Origin: Thermoanaerobaculia bacterium
GTDB lineage: Bacteria > Acidobacteriota > Thermoanaerobaculia > Multivoradales > JAHEKO01
Direction of reading: 5' to 3'
Assembly (NCBI GenBank): GCA_947259195.1
Contig: CAMYLC010000111.1
Location: forward strand, 1-53,865
Length of the DNA: 53,865 nt
The position numbers were made by a program, and so were the translations under genes. Below are positions 25,680 to 37,189 of this stretch, in pieces (positions within the stretch are counted from its first letter, which is position 1; each line of letters starts with the position of its first letter). Below the pieces are notes generated by a model. It saw only the letters and a list, made by a program, of their open reading frames with translations, did not search any database and was not told the DNA's origin.

Positions 25680-27254
25680 ATGTCGGAGCTCGAAGCGCAA
25701 ATCGCCAATCGACGCCAGAAGCGCGAGGCGCTGGCCGAGGGAGGCATAGCTCCCTATCCCAGTCGCGCCGAGTTGGATCTGGAGCCCTCGGAAGTGCATC
25801 GCAGCTACGGCGAGCTCGATACCGAGTCGCTGGCTGCCGAGGGAATCGGGCTGCGGGTTGCCGGCCGGGTCCGGGCCCTGCGGAAGCATGGCAAGACCGC
25901 CTTCGTGGATCTGCACGATGGCAGCTCGAAACTACAGCTGATGGTTCGTCTGCAGGAGCTCGACGAGGGAGGCTCGACTGTCCTCGAGAATCTGGATCTC
26001 GGTGACTACGCAGCGGCTGAGGGTGCGCTGATTCGGACGCGCACCGGAGAGTTGACCCTGGCGACAACCTCGCTGACGATGCTGGCCAAGGCCTTGAGGC
26101 CCTTGCCCGAGAAGTGGCACGGCCTGACCGATGTGGAATCGCGCTATCGGCGTAGATATCTGGATCTCCTGTTCAACGAGGAGTCCCGTCGCCGATTCGA
26201 GGTGCGAGCTGCACTCGTCAACGGAATCCGCTCCTTCCTGAACGAGCGGGGCTTTCTCGAGGTCGAAACGCCGATGATGCAGGCGATGGCTGGGGGTGCC
26301 ACCGCCCGGCCCTTCGTCACCCATCACAACGCGTTGGACATCGACCTCTATCTGCGAATTGCGCCAGAGCTCTACCTGAAGCGGCTGCTTGTTGGCGGCT
26401 TCCATCGCGTCTACGAGATCAATCGAAGCTTCCGCAACGAAGGAATCTCTACGCAACACAATCCAGAGTTCACCATGCTGGAGTTCTACTGGGCCTACTC
26501 GGACTACGAGCAGCTCATGTCCTTTACCGAGGAGATGGTGTCAGCGCTGGCATCGCAAGTTCTCGGAGAGCCGGCCCTGCTTTGGAATGATACGCGCCTC
26601 GAGCTCGCGCCGCCGTGGGATCGGTACACCATGCGGCAGGCGATTGCGAAATCTGCCGGCGTCGATGTCGAGAGATTGGACCACCTGGCGGACCTAGTGG
26701 GGATCTTCGGCGAACGGCAGCTGTCCCTGCCGGCGGTCGCCAAGGACTCAAAGCACGCCGTTCTCCAGTGCTCGTCCAGACCGGAGTTCGAAGAGCGATA
26801 CCCGGGCGTCGACCTACCCGCAGGTTGGTACGGGCGCTTCCTGGTGGCGCTTTTCGAAGAGACGGTGGAGAATCAGCTGATCCAACCTACCTTCATCAGC
26901 GAGATCCCCGTGGAGGTCTCGCCGTTTGCCAAGGTCTGCTCCGACGATCCCCGATTTACCGAGCGCTTCGAGCTGTTCATGGGCGGCATGGAGATCGCCA
27001 ATGCCTACTCGGAGCTGAATGATCCGGACCAGCAGGCTCAGCGGTTTCGGGACCAGGTCAAAGCCAGGCAAAGTGGCGACGACGAGGCACATCGTTTCGA
27101 CGAGGACTACATCCGGGCCCTCGAGCACGGCATGCCGCCCGCCGGCGGCGAGGGGATCGGCATCGACAGGCTGGTCATGTTGTTCACGGACAGCCCGTCG
27201 ATCCGTGACGTCATTCTCTTTCCCCTGCTGCGCCCGGAGGCTACCGATGAGTAG
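25680..27254 (+). CDS. lysS: Lysine--tRNA ligase (class II)
   Basis: Charges tRNA-Lys; 524 residues. The N-terminal OB-fold anticodon domain is at about 40-170. Motif 2 (SFRNEGISTQHNPEFTMLEF) is near 250 and motif 3 (GEGIGIDRLVML) near 490. The lysine-specific PVEVSPFAK variant of the family block is present. ATG 25680 follows a purine-rich GGGGGA. The gene heads the envelope run (lolC starts 50 bases after its stop), an order also known from several Gram-negative lineages. The 190-base gap upstream holds a 5-bp GGGA tetraloop hairpin at 25570-25583 and no clear riboswitch. Confidence 0.96.
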   Translation: MSELEAQIANRRQKREALAEGGIAPYPSRAELDLEPSEVHRSYGELDTESLAAEGIGLRVAGRVRALRKHGKTAFVDLHDGSSKLQLMVRLQELDEGGSTVLENLDLGDYAAAEGALIRTRTGELTLATTSLTMLAKALRPLPEKWHGLTDVESRYRRRYLDLLFNEESRRRFEVRAALVNGIRSFLNERGFLEVETPMMQAMAGGATARPFVTHHNALDIDLYLRIAPELYLKRLLVGGFHRVYEINRSFRNEGISTQHNPEFTMLEFYWAYSDYEQLMSFTEEMVSALASQVLGEPALLWNDTRLELAPPWDRYTMRQAIAKSAGVDVERLDHLADLVGIFGERQLSLPAVAKDSKHAVLQCSSRPEFEERYPGVDLPAGWYGRFLVALFEETVENQLIQPTFISEIPVEVSPFAKVCSDDPRFTERFELFMGGMEIANAYSELNDPDQQAQRFRDQVKARQSGDDEAHRFDEDYIRALEHGMPPAGGEGIGIDRLVMLFTDSPSIRDVILFPLLRPEATDE

Positions 27255-27304
27255 GATGACTCCGATTTGAGGATCTTCACGCAGTCTCTTAAGGAATTGG
27301 ATGC

Positions 27305-28480
27305 ATGAGTGGTGTCTCGCTGCCGCTGTGGATCGCGATCCGGTACCTCAAAAGCTCCCGTCGGGACGCCTTCATTACCTTTCTGTCCCTGACCGCGGCC
27401 GGCGGTATCGCTCTCGGCGTTGCAGCGTTGATTCTGGCTCTCGCTGCACTTTCCGGCTTCCAGGCGGCGCTCAAAGGCGAGGTGCTGTCGAGGACGCCCG
27501 ACATCGAAGTCGAGCTGCCGGCGGGAGCTGATGCGGAGGCGGCCAGGCGAGAGGTGGACGGTGTCGACGGGGTGCGGTCAGCTCAGATCGTTGTGCGGGG
27601 CAGGGGTTGGCTGCTGGCTCGAGGTCGTTCGAGGGCGGTGGAAATGATCGGTTTTGGTGCCGAGCTGCCAGCGCTGTTTCCAGGGGCAACGTCGCGGCAC
27701 CCCGGGTTGTACCTGGGTGACGGCCTGGTCAGCCTCTGGGGCATGGAGCCAGGCGATGTCGTGGAGGTTGTCTCTCCGGTTCCGACACTGACCCCTGTCG
27801 GGCCCCAACCGCGTGTTCGCAGGCTCCCCGTTGTGGGGAGTTTTGCAGCGGGTCGAGCCGAACAAGAAGACCGGCTGGCTCTGCCACTGTCCGAGGCGAG
27901 CCTGCTCTTCGGGCGCTCTGCTGTCTATCGTCTGCTGGTGGATTGCAGTGACCTGGGCACCGCTCTCGAAGTGGCCGGGAAGCTACCCAAAGTTCTACCC
28001 GCCGGGAGTACGGTGCGAACCTGGCGTGATCTGAACCGGGTGCTGTTCTTCGCACTCCGGCTGGAAAAGACCCTCATGTTCGTGGCAGTCTTCCTGATCG
28101 TCGTCGTCGCCGGGATGTCGTTGGTCTCGGACCTGACTCTTATCTTGGCGAGCAAGCGTCCCGAGGTCGGCATGCTGGGTGCCATGGGAGCCGCGCCGTC
28201 GGATTTGCGGCGCATCTTTCTGTGGCTTGGCGGGCTACTGGTTGGGTTGGGGGCCCTGATCGGCCTCGTGCTGGGAGTCGGGGGGGCATGGCTGCTGGAC
28301 CGGTATGAGCTACTATCCCTGCCGAGCCAGGTCTATTTCCTCGACCACGTGCCATTTCTGGTGCGTGCCCGGGATGTGCTGTCGATTGTCGGTACTACGG
28401 TCGTTCTCACTTTTGCCTGTTCGTTCTATGCGGCGCATCGGGCAGCCTCCCTGTGGCCCGTGGAGGCGTTGAGACGATGA
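27305..28480 (+). CDS. lolC: Lipoprotein-releasing ABC transporter permease (LolC/LolE family)
   Basis: Inner-membrane permease that extracts outer-membrane lipoproteins and hands them to LolA. It is 391 residues with four membrane helices (about 22-46, 258-284, 304-336 and 356-378) and a large periplasmic MacB-like domain between the first two. The N-terminal PLWIAIRYLKSSRRDAFITFLSL is typical. Only one permease gene is present, so the transporter may be a homodimer (LolF-like) or the partner lies elsewhere. The stop overlaps lolD as ATGA (28477-28480). Confidence 0.92.
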   Translation: MSGVSLPLWIAIRYLKSSRRDAFITFLSLTAAGGIALGVAALILALAALSGFQAALKGEVLSRTPDIEVELPAGADAEAARREVDGVDGVRSAQIVVRGRGWLLARGRSRAVEMIGFGAELPALFPGATSRHPGLYLGDGLVSLWGMEPGDVVEVVSPVPTLTPVGPQPRVRRLPVVGSFAAGRAEQEDRLALPLSEASLLFGRSAVYRLLVDCSDLGTALEVAGKLPKVLPAGSTVRTWRDLNRVLFFALRLEKTLMFVAVFLIVVVAGMSLVSDLTLILASKRPEVGMLGAMGAAPSDLRRIFLWLGGLLVGLGALIGLVLGVGGAWLLDRYELLSLPSQVYFLDHVPFLVRARDVLSIVGTTVVLTFACSFYAAHRAASLWPVEALRR

Positions 28481-29160
28481 GCGTCTCCATTCGGGTAAAC
28501 GGAGTCCGCAAGTCGTACCGGGATGGGGAGCGACTGGTTCAGGTGCTCAACGGAGTCGACCTGGAGGTCCGAGCCGGGGAGTTCGTAGCGGTTGTCGGGC
28601 CCTCTGGCTGCGGTAAATCGACGCTGCTGCATCTGCTAGGGGCGCTGGATATCCCGGATTCCGGAACCGTGGAGGTCGGTGGCCAGGGCCTCGCCGACCT
28701 GGGCCCGCGCCGACTGGCAGCCTTTCGAAATCGGACGATCGGCTTCGTCTTCCAGTTCCAGGAGCTACTGGGCGATTTCTCGGCACTCGAGAATGTCATG
28801 TTGCCGGGTCGCATCGCCGGCAAGAGCACGGCCTGGGCCGAAGAGCGAGCTCGCGGCCTTCTGGACGAAGTCGGTCTTCAGGATCGCCTGGACCATTTTC
28901 CCAATCAACTCTCAGGGGGGGAGCGCCAACGAGTGGCGCTGTGCAGGGCGCTGTTCATGGAGCCTCCTCTGATTCTGGCAGACGAGCCGACCGGCAACCT
29001 GGATCCGGAGAGCGGAGTCCAGGTATTCGACCTGATGCTGGACCTGCAGGAGAGGCACGGAACCACCGCTTTGGTGGTCACGCACAACCCGGAGCTGGCC
29101 AGTCGTTGTGGTAGACTCCTGAGTCTCGAAGGCGGCAAATTACACGCTGAGCGCCGCTGA
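28477..29160 (+). CDS. lolD: Lipoprotein-releasing ABC transporter ATP-binding protein
   Basis: ATPase partner of LolC; 227 residues. Walker A GPSGCGKST is at 41-49, a Q-loop VFQFQELL at about 91-98, the ABC signature LSGGERQR at 145-152, and Walker B with DEPTGNLD at 169-176. The D-loop and His (VVTHNPEL) are in order. The start is ATG 28477 within the four-base overlap with lolC; GTG 28453 would add eight residues and is less likely. The next gene, clpC, starts 50 bases downstream. Confidence 0.94.
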   Translation: MSVSIRVNGVRKSYRDGERLVQVLNGVDLEVRAGEFVAVVGPSGCGKSTLLHLLGALDIPDSGTVEVGGQGLADLGPRRLAAFRNRTIGFVFQFQELLGDFSALENVMLPGRIAGKSTAWAEERARGLLDEVGLQDRLDHFPNQLSGGERQRVALCRALFMEPPLILADEPTGNLDPESGVQVFDLMLDLQERHGTTALVVTHNPELASRCGRLLSLEGGKLHAERR

Positions 29161-29210
29161 TTCCGCCTGTCGAAATCTATTCCACTGCGGCGTTTTGGAG
29201 TCCACGACGA

Positions 29211-31637
<2,427 letters not shown>

Positions 31638-31777
31638 AGTACGGTTATCGTTCGACGGCATCAGCGGCAAGGGGCTTGCATGAATCCCGCTGTTGTTAGG
31701 TAACCTTAGGGATGGAATCCTCGCTGCCTGACCTGTATCCAAGTGTGCGAATCGGCATCCGCAGAGTCGTTCCATCG

Positions 31778-34150
31778 ATGAAGATCCGAATCATCCACTC
31801 CGCGTTGATAGGCCTACTCACGTTGATGGGACTGGTGCTCCCTGCCCGGGCGCAGAACCTGGAGGGTCAGCCAATTCAGGCAATTCTCTACCAGGGACTC
31901 GAGTCGCTGACTGAGGACACACTCAACTACTACCTCGGTCTGGCCGAGGGGGAAGTCTTCGAGGCCGACAAGCTGAACGAGAAGATCCACGCCCTATGGA
32001 TTCGCAACCTGGTGGATGACATCAAGATCGAAACAGGCCCGACCGACGGTGGTGTGCAGGTGACGGTGACGGTCAAGGAGAGGCCGATCCTGCGGTCAAT
32101 CGACTACGAGGGACTGAAGCGGATAAGCCGATCGGATATCAACGAGAGGATCATCACCGATTCGATTCGGGTGCGCGAAGGCGATTCCCTCAGCCTCGGT
32201 GAGCTGCACAGGCTCAAAGCCGCGATCGAGGAGCTCTACGCCGAAAAAGGCTTCCGACTGGCAGAGGCCAACTACACCGTTGAAGCGGCCTCCAGATCCG
32301 ACCGTCGAGTGGTCTATACGATCGACGAGGGTGACAAGGTCAGGGTGGGTGACATCGACTTCGAGGGCAACACTGTCTTCAAGGACATGCGACTGGGCTG
32401 GTCGATGAGCGACACCAAGGAATCCAACCTGATCACCAAGATCATGAAGAAGGACATCTACAGTCCTGCCGCCTTGAGCGAGGATCTGGACTCCGTTCGG
32501 GAGCTCTACCTGAAGGCGGGCTACAAGAATGTGGTTCTGGGAGAGCCGAAGATCGAGGTCAAGCCCGTCAAAGGTGGCGAAGCCGCGGGCAAAGACGTCA
32601 AGCGTCGGCTGTTCATCACGATTCCCGTTGAGGAAGGAGATCGGTGGAAGCTCGGCGAGATCACCATCGAGGGCACCGACCGGTTTCCGGCTGAGGTGCT
32701 GCTGCGCCAGTTCGAGCGCCCGAAGGGCGGTTGGTTGCGCTCCAAGGTCATCGACGACGGTCTGGAGACGATTCGGGAGCTCTATTCGAATACGGGTCAC
32801 CTTTTCGCCCAGATCGAGCCCGAGATCGTGGAGAAGCCCGATCAGGTCGCCGATGTGATCATCCACGTGGACGAAGGCGAACAGTTTCGCATCGGCCGAA
32901 TCGAGTTCTCGGGCAATACCAAGACGAAGGACAAGGTACTGCGGCGCGACATGAGCATCCAGGAGGGCCTGGTCATGAACACCGGGGCCCTGAAGAACAG
33001 TCTGCTGCGCATCGGGCAGTCCGAGGTCTTCAGGGTCGATGAAGAGGATCCGGTTGCCTTCGATATCGACTCCGAAGAGAAGCTCGTGGATCTCACCATC
33101 CGAGGTGAGGAGGGCGAGCGAACCGAGATGCTCTTCGGCGGTGGCTTCAGCGAAGTCGATGGCTTCTTCGGCCAGTTCCAGTTCAGGACCAGGAACTTCC
33201 TAGGCAGAGGAGAGACTCTCGGCGTCTCAGCGCAGTTGGGCTCCCGCCAGGATATCTTCGACTTGTCCTACTTCATCCCCTGGTTTCTGAACAGGCCTCA
33301 GAGTTTCGGTGCGTCGATCTTCAAGCGTCGTCTCGACTACAACCTTCTCACGGGCCAGACCGTGTTTCAGGACAATTTCGGTGGGACTCTGACCTATGGT
33401 CGGAACCTCGGGATCTTCGGCAACTTCTCGACGACCTTCTCCCGCTACGATTCCGACGAGGCGAGAACGGAATTCGACCTGGAAGGCAACAGGATCACCC
33501 AGCAGATCAACCGCAAGGTAGCGATGCTGCGTTGGTCCGTGGTGAGGGATCGAAGGGATAGTCGTCTACAGCCGACTTTCGGCAGTCGCGCCACTCTTTC
33601 GCTCGATCTGGCGGGCGGCCCGTTGGGAGGCACCACAGACTTCTGGCGGCCACAGGGGTCTTACCAGAAGTTTCTGCCGATGACCAAGGGCCGCATTCGC
33701 ACTGTCCTGGGTATGAACGCTTCGGCGGGGTACATCGAGCCGATTGGCGACACTCCACTGTATTTCAATGACCGGTTCTATCTCGGCGGTGAAAGTAGCG
33801 TGCGGGGCTTCAAATACCGGTCTATCTGGGTGAGAGACTCGGAAGGAAACACGGTGACGGACCAATCGGGGTTTCCTCTCGGTGGCAATCGATCGGTCCA
33901 GCTCAACCTCGAGGCGATCTTCGTGCTGAAGGGCCCGTTCCGCTTCCTGTTCTACACTGATGGCGGCAGAGTCTACGGCGACGATCAGAGTTTCGATCTC
34001 GAGAACTTCCGCATCTCCGCTGGGGCGGAGCTGCAGGTCACGGTGCCCATGTTGGGTGCTCCCCTCCGCTTCATTTACGCCTACAACATCAGTCCATTGC
34101 CTGACGATCGATTCGAGACTTTCCAGTTCAGCATCGGTCCGGGTTTCTAG
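31778..34150 (+). CDS. bamA: Outer membrane protein assembly factor BamA
   Basis: Outer-membrane beta-barrel insertase of 790 residues. The start ATG 31778 gives a clear signal peptide (MKIRIIHSALIGLL..., cleavage after about residue 25); the open frame upstream adds 22 residues that spoil it. Five POTRA-like repeats cover about 27-445, followed by a 16-strand barrel. The L6 motif VRGF is at 675-678 and the last residue is Phe, as expected for Bam substrates. It is followed 23 bases later by a Skp/OmpH gene. The 140-base gap before it holds TTGCAT (31676-31681) and a poorly placed TAGGTA, so a promoter is possible but weak. Confidence 0.95.
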   Translation: MKIRIIHSALIGLLTLMGLVLPARAQNLEGQPIQAILYQGLESLTEDTLNYYLGLAEGEVFEADKLNEKIHALWIRNLVDDIKIETGPTDGGVQVTVTVKERPILRSIDYEGLKRISRSDINERIITDSIRVREGDSLSLGELHRLKAAIEELYAEKGFRLAEANYTVEAASRSDRRVVYTIDEGDKVRVGDIDFEGNTVFKDMRLGWSMSDTKESNLITKIMKKDIYSPAALSEDLDSVRELYLKAGYKNVVLGEPKIEVKPVKGGEAAGKDVKRRLFITIPVEEGDRWKLGEITIEGTDRFPAEVLLRQFERPKGGWLRSKVIDDGLETIRELYSNTGHLFAQIEPEIVEKPDQVADVIIHVDEGEQFRIGRIEFSGNTKTKDKVLRRDMSIQEGLVMNTGALKNSLLRIGQSEVFRVDEEDPVAFDIDSEEKLVDLTIRGEEGERTEMLFGGGFSEVDGFFGQFQFRTRNFLGRGETLGVSAQLGSRQDIFDLSYFIPWFLNRPQSFGASIFKRRLDYNLLTGQTVFQDNFGGTLTYGRNLGIFGNFSTTFSRYDSDEARTEFDLEGNRITQQINRKVAMLRWSVVRDRRDSRLQPTFGSRATLSLDLAGGPLGGTTDFWRPQGSYQKFLPMTKGRIRTVLGMNASAGYIEPIGDTPLYFNDRFYLGGESSVRGFKYRSIWVRDSEGNTVTDQSGFPLGGNRSVQLNLEAIFVLKGPFRFLFYTDGGRVYGDDQSFDLENFRISAGAELQVTVPMLGAPLRFIYAYNISPLPDDRFETFQFSIGPGF

Positions 34151-34173
34151 AGTCAGCCAGGAGTGTGAGCCTC

Positions 34174-34743
34174 ATGAGAATCGGTAGGAAGACGACTGTT
34201 CACACGTTCGGGAGTCTGTGGCTCGGGATTGGCATGGCACTGATTGCTGGTCAGATTTCGGCGCAGCCCAGTGACGCCTCCGGGACCCCCCGAGTGGGGG
34301 TCATCGATGTTCAACGACTGGTGCTCGAGTCCGCCAAGGGACAAGCAGTCTTGGAGAAGCTGCGGAACCTGACGGAGCAAAAGCAGGCCGAGGCGGATGC
34401 CATTCAGCAGGCGGTCCGGGATCTCCAGACCCGGGTCGAGGCAGGGCGAGCGTCGCTCTCCGAGGAGCGTTTGGCCGAAGTCGAGCAAGAGCTCGAGGAC
34501 AAGATCATCGAATACCAACGATTTGAAGACGACGCCGAGCGCGAGATGCAAGAGGAGCAGGCTGGAGCCTTTGCCGAGATCGAGAGCGAGATGATGCCGA
34601 TCATCACGCGGGCCGGCGCGGAGTTGCAGTACACTGTGATCTTCAACAAGTTCAGTAGCGGCTTGCTCTTCGCCAAGGATGAAGTGGATATCACCGACCT
34701 GATCCTGGAGCGCTACAACGCAGCATCAGCGGGAGAGAACTAG
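34174..34743 (+). CDS. skp: OmpH/Skp family periplasmic chaperone
   Basis: A 189-residue secreted protein with a signal peptide (hydrophobic about 12-28, cleavage near SAQ 29-31). The mature part starts with the family strand RVGVIDVQRLV and continues with long Glu/Gln/Ala-rich helices (about 60-150), the tentacles of Skp. It holds unfolded outer-membrane proteins for BamA, whose gene is directly upstream. ATG 34174 is ten bases from AGGAG; GTG 34165 would sit too close to that site. lpxD starts three bases after its stop. Confidence 0.9.
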   Translation: MRIGRKTTVHTFGSLWLGIGMALIAGQISAQPSDASGTPRVGVIDVQRLVLESAKGQAVLEKLRNLTEQKQAEADAIQQAVRDLQTRVEAGRASLSEERLAEVEQELEDKIIEYQRFEDDAEREMQEEQAGAFAEIESEMMPIITRAGAELQYTVIFNKFSSGLLFAKDEVDITDLILERYNAASAGEN

Positions 34744-34746
34744 AAT

Positions 34747-35778
34747 TTGAGCTATCGATTGGCCGAGCTGGCTGAGAAGATCGGCGGCGAGGTGCAGGGT
34801 GCGCCGGATCGCCGGATCGATGGAATACGCGGCCTCGAGACGGCCGGCCCCGGAGATCTATCCTTCGTCGCCAATCCGCGCTACCGCAAGATCGCCATTG
34901 CCAGCCGGGCCGGAGCCCTGTTGGTGTCCCCTTCGTCAGTAGATCTGGGCCACGATCTGTTGGTCGTGGCGGATCCCTACTTCGCACTGGCCGAGCTGCT
35001 GGATATCTTCTATCCGCAGTCGCCCCAGGTCGTGGGGGTCCATTCGACCGCGTCTGTCGGCGAGGGCGCTGTCATAGATCCGAGTGCGAGCATAGGCCCC
35101 TACTCGGTTATCGGAGAACGCTGCAGGCTCGGCGCCGATGTGGTGATCCACCCACACGTCGTCGTGGGCAGAGATTGTGAGATCGGTGCGGCGACAGTGT
35201 TGTTCCCGGGGGTGGTGATCTACGACGGCGTCGAGATCGGCGATCGCTGTCGGCTTCATTCCGGGGTGGTCCTGGGCAGCGATGGCTTTGGATATGCTCA
35301 GCACGAAGGGACTCATGTCAAGCTGAACCACGTTGGCTGCGTCGTGGTGGAAGACGACGTGGAGATCGGTGCGAACACTACGGTCGATCGAGCGCTTCTG
35401 GACGAGACTCGGATCGGTGCCGGTAGCAAAGTGGATAACCTCGTTCAGATTGGGCATAACGTGGGAATGGGTCGAGGGTGCCTGCTCGTCTCGCAGTCCG
35501 GAATCTCGGGCAGCACTCGGCTGGGGGATGGAGTGGTCATTGCCGGTCAGAGTGGCCTCAGCGGCCACCTGAAGCTGGGAGACGGTGTGCAGGTAGCCGC
35601 CAAATCAGCGGTCTTCAAGTCGGTCGAGGCTGGGAAGAAGGTCGCCGGAATTCCGGCGACCGACGCTTCGAGCTGGCTTCGCCAACAGGCCATGGTCGCC
35701 CGTCTCGTCGACTGGGGTCGACGTATCGCCAACCTGGAGCGCACCGCCGAATCCGGAGACAAGGGGAGAGAGCCTTGA
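34747..35778 (+). CDS. lpxD: UDP-3-O-acylglucosamine N-acyltransferase LpxD
   Basis: Adds the second acyl chain in lipid A synthesis; 343 residues. An N-terminal uridine-binding domain (about 1-100) precedes a left-handed beta-helix built from hexapeptide repeats (about 100-305). The catalytic His is H237 in [10 protein letters not shown]. The C-terminal helix is short. The start is TTG 34747 with GGGAGAG upstream; there is no ATG near. The gene lies three bases after skp and overlaps fabZ as TTGA. This enzyme implies a lipopolysaccharide-bearing outer membrane. Confidence 0.95.
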   Translation: MSYRLAELAEKIGGEVQGAPDRRIDGIRGLETAGPGDLSFVANPRYRKIAIASRAGALLVSPSSVDLGHDLLVVADPYFALAELLDIFYPQSPQVVGVHSTASVGEGAVIDPSASIGPYSVIGERCRLGADVVIHPHVVVGRDCEIGAATVLFPGVVIYDGVEIGDRCRLHSGVVLGSDGFGYAQHEGTHVKLNHVGCVVVEDDVEIGANTTVDRALLDETRIGAGSKVDNLVQIGHNVGMGRGCLLVSQSGISGSTRLGDGVVIAGQSGLSGHLKLGDGVQVAAKSAVFKSVEAGKKVAGIPATDASSWLRQQAMVARLVDWGRRIANLERTAESGDKGREP

Positions 35779-36224
35779 ACGGCAACGATGAGATACTAGA
35801 CTTCAGCTGGATCACTTCGATCCTGCCGCATCGTTATCCGATGCTCCTGGTGGATCGCGTGCTGGAGATCGAGCCCAAGAAGAAGATCATCGCGATCAAG
35901 AACGTAACGGCCAACGAGGAGTTCTTCAATGGTCACTTTCCTGGCAATCCAGTGATGCCAGGGGTCTTGCTGGTGGAGGGGATGGCACAGGCCGCCGGTA
36001 TTCTCGTCTTGCACGATGACCCGCGCCGGGCCGACAAGCTCCTCTTCTTCATGTCCATCGACCGCGCACGGTTTCGACGACCTGTCGTACCCGGTGATCA
36101 AATCCGCTACGAGGTCGAGATGCTACGCATGCGACCACGCCACTGCAAACTCAGTGGGCGAGCACTCGTCGATGGCCAAGTTGCTGCCGAGGCTGTCTGC
36201 AGCTCGGCTTTGGTAGACCGCTGA
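35775..36224 (+). CDS. fabZ: 3-hydroxyacyl-ACP dehydratase FabZ
   Basis: Hotdog-fold dehydratase of fatty-acid elongation, competing with LpxA for 3-hydroxyacyl-ACP. It is 149 residues with active-site His54 ([12 protein letters not shown]) and Glu68 ([11 protein letters not shown]). The start is TTG 35775, four bases after GGGGAGAG and overlapping the lpxD stop; no in-frame ATG precedes the core [15 protein letters not shown] 146-base gap follows before lpxA, the widest break in this part of the run, and holds no recognisable feature. Confidence 0.95.
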   Translation: MNGNDEILDFSWITSILPHRYPMLLVDRVLEIEPKKKIIAIKNVTANEEFFNGHFPGNPVMPGVLLVEGMAQAAGILVLHDDPRRADKLLFFMSIDRARFRRPVVPGDQIRYEVEMLRMRPRHCKLSGRALVDGQVAAEAVCSSALVDR

Positions 36225-36370
36225 GCGCCGAGGAACGATTCCGTATCCAGGGAAGCGCCGGAGGGCAGACTTCTTTCCGCATTCGCCAGCATCGTGATGC
36301 AACAACAGAGCGTCCCGCGTCAAGGCATCAAAGCCTGGATCACCGGACGGCTCAGGAGCACCGGAGACAA

Positions 36371-37189
36371 ATGGGGACCCTGATTCACTCGACCGCCATC
36401 ATCGATCCAGAGGCCGATCTCGCGGCCTCCGTGAGGGTGGGTGCCTATGCGGTCATCGGGCCGCAGGTATCGGTGGGAGAGGATACTGAGATAGGTGCCG
36501 GGGCGCAGATCGGTGGCTATACCAGGATTGGCGAGGGCAACCGCGTTTTTCCTCACGCTTGCGTGGGATTCGAACCCCAGGATCTCAAGTACGCAGGCAG
36601 CGAGACCTGGCTCGAAGTCGGAGATCGCAACGTGTTCCGAGAGTTCGTTACGATCCATCGCGGCACAGAGCAGGGCGGCGCGCTGACCACGATCGGCGAT
36701 GACAACCTGTTCATGGCCTACTCACACGTCGCCCATGACTGTCACGTAGGACACCGGACGATCTTCAGCAACGCCGGAACCCTGGCTGGCCATGTCGAGA
36801 TTCAGGACGATGTGACAGTCGGGGCTTTTAGTGCCGTTCACCAGTTCTGCCGTGTGGGCAGACATGCTTACATCGGTGGGTATTCTGTCATTACGAGGGA
36901 TGCTCTGCCTTGGGTCAAGACGGTCGGGCAGAAACCCCTTTGCTACGGTGTCAACACGATAGGCCTACAGCGGAAGGGATTCGACAAACCGACGATCAAC
37001 CGACTCCAAGCTGCCATGCGCGTCCTGTTGCGCTCCGGCCTCAATACCACCCACGCGGTGGAGAAGCTCCGTGAGGAATACGGCGGAGACGCAGATATCG
37101 ACTTTCTGATCGATTTCATCGAAGGCTCGGACCGGGGCGTGATTACGGCGATACCCGGCCGGCGCGGCGGACGAGGAGGAAGCTTCTGA
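36371..37189 (+). CDS. lpxA: Acyl-ACP--UDP-N-acetylglucosamine O-acyltransferase LpxA
   Basis: First lipid A enzyme; 272 residues forming a left-handed beta-helix of hexapeptide repeats plus a C-terminal helical region (about 195-260). Catalytic His122 is in VAHDCHVG, and VHQFCRVGRHAYIGG matches the substrate-binding wall. Gly170, aligned with the E. coli acyl-length ruler Gly173, suggests a long 3-hydroxyacyl chain (inference). Its stop TGA is inside CTGA, where CTG is the apparent start of the next gene. A gnnA-like neighbour raises the possibility that the substrate is a 3-amino sugar nucleotide. Confidence 0.95.
   Translation: MGTLIHSTAIIDPEADLAASVRVGAYAVIGPQVSVGEDTEIGAGAQIGGYTRIGEGNRVFPHACVGFEPQDLKYAGSETWLEVGDRNVFREFVTIHRGTEQGGALTTIGDDNLFMAYSHVAHDCHVGHRTIFSNAGTLAGHVEIQDDVTVGAFSAVHQFCRVGRHAYIGGYSVITRDALPWVKTVGQKPLCYGVNTIGLQRKGFDKPTINRLQAAMRVLLRSGLNTTHAVEKLREEYGGDADIDFLIDFIEGSDRGVITAIPGRRGGRGGSF
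37173..37188 (+). promoter_or_regulatory. Shine-Dalgarno and CTG start of the gnnA-like gene
   Basis: GAGGAGGA (37173-37180) is followed after five bases by CTG (37186-37188), which overlaps the lpxA stop as CTGA. In this frame there is no ATG, GTG or TTG between the stop codon at 37072-37074 and GTG 37252. That GTG lies inside the Rossmann motif, so CTG is the only well-placed start. Confidence 0.7.

Noticed and set aside
36225..36370. Possible N-terminal extension of lpxA back to CTG within the fabZ stop (CTGA)
   Set aside because: The frame is open, but there is no Shine-Dalgarno. The extra 50 residues are Arg/Gln/His-rich, and LpxA normally starts right at the first hexapeptide strand coded after ATG 36371.
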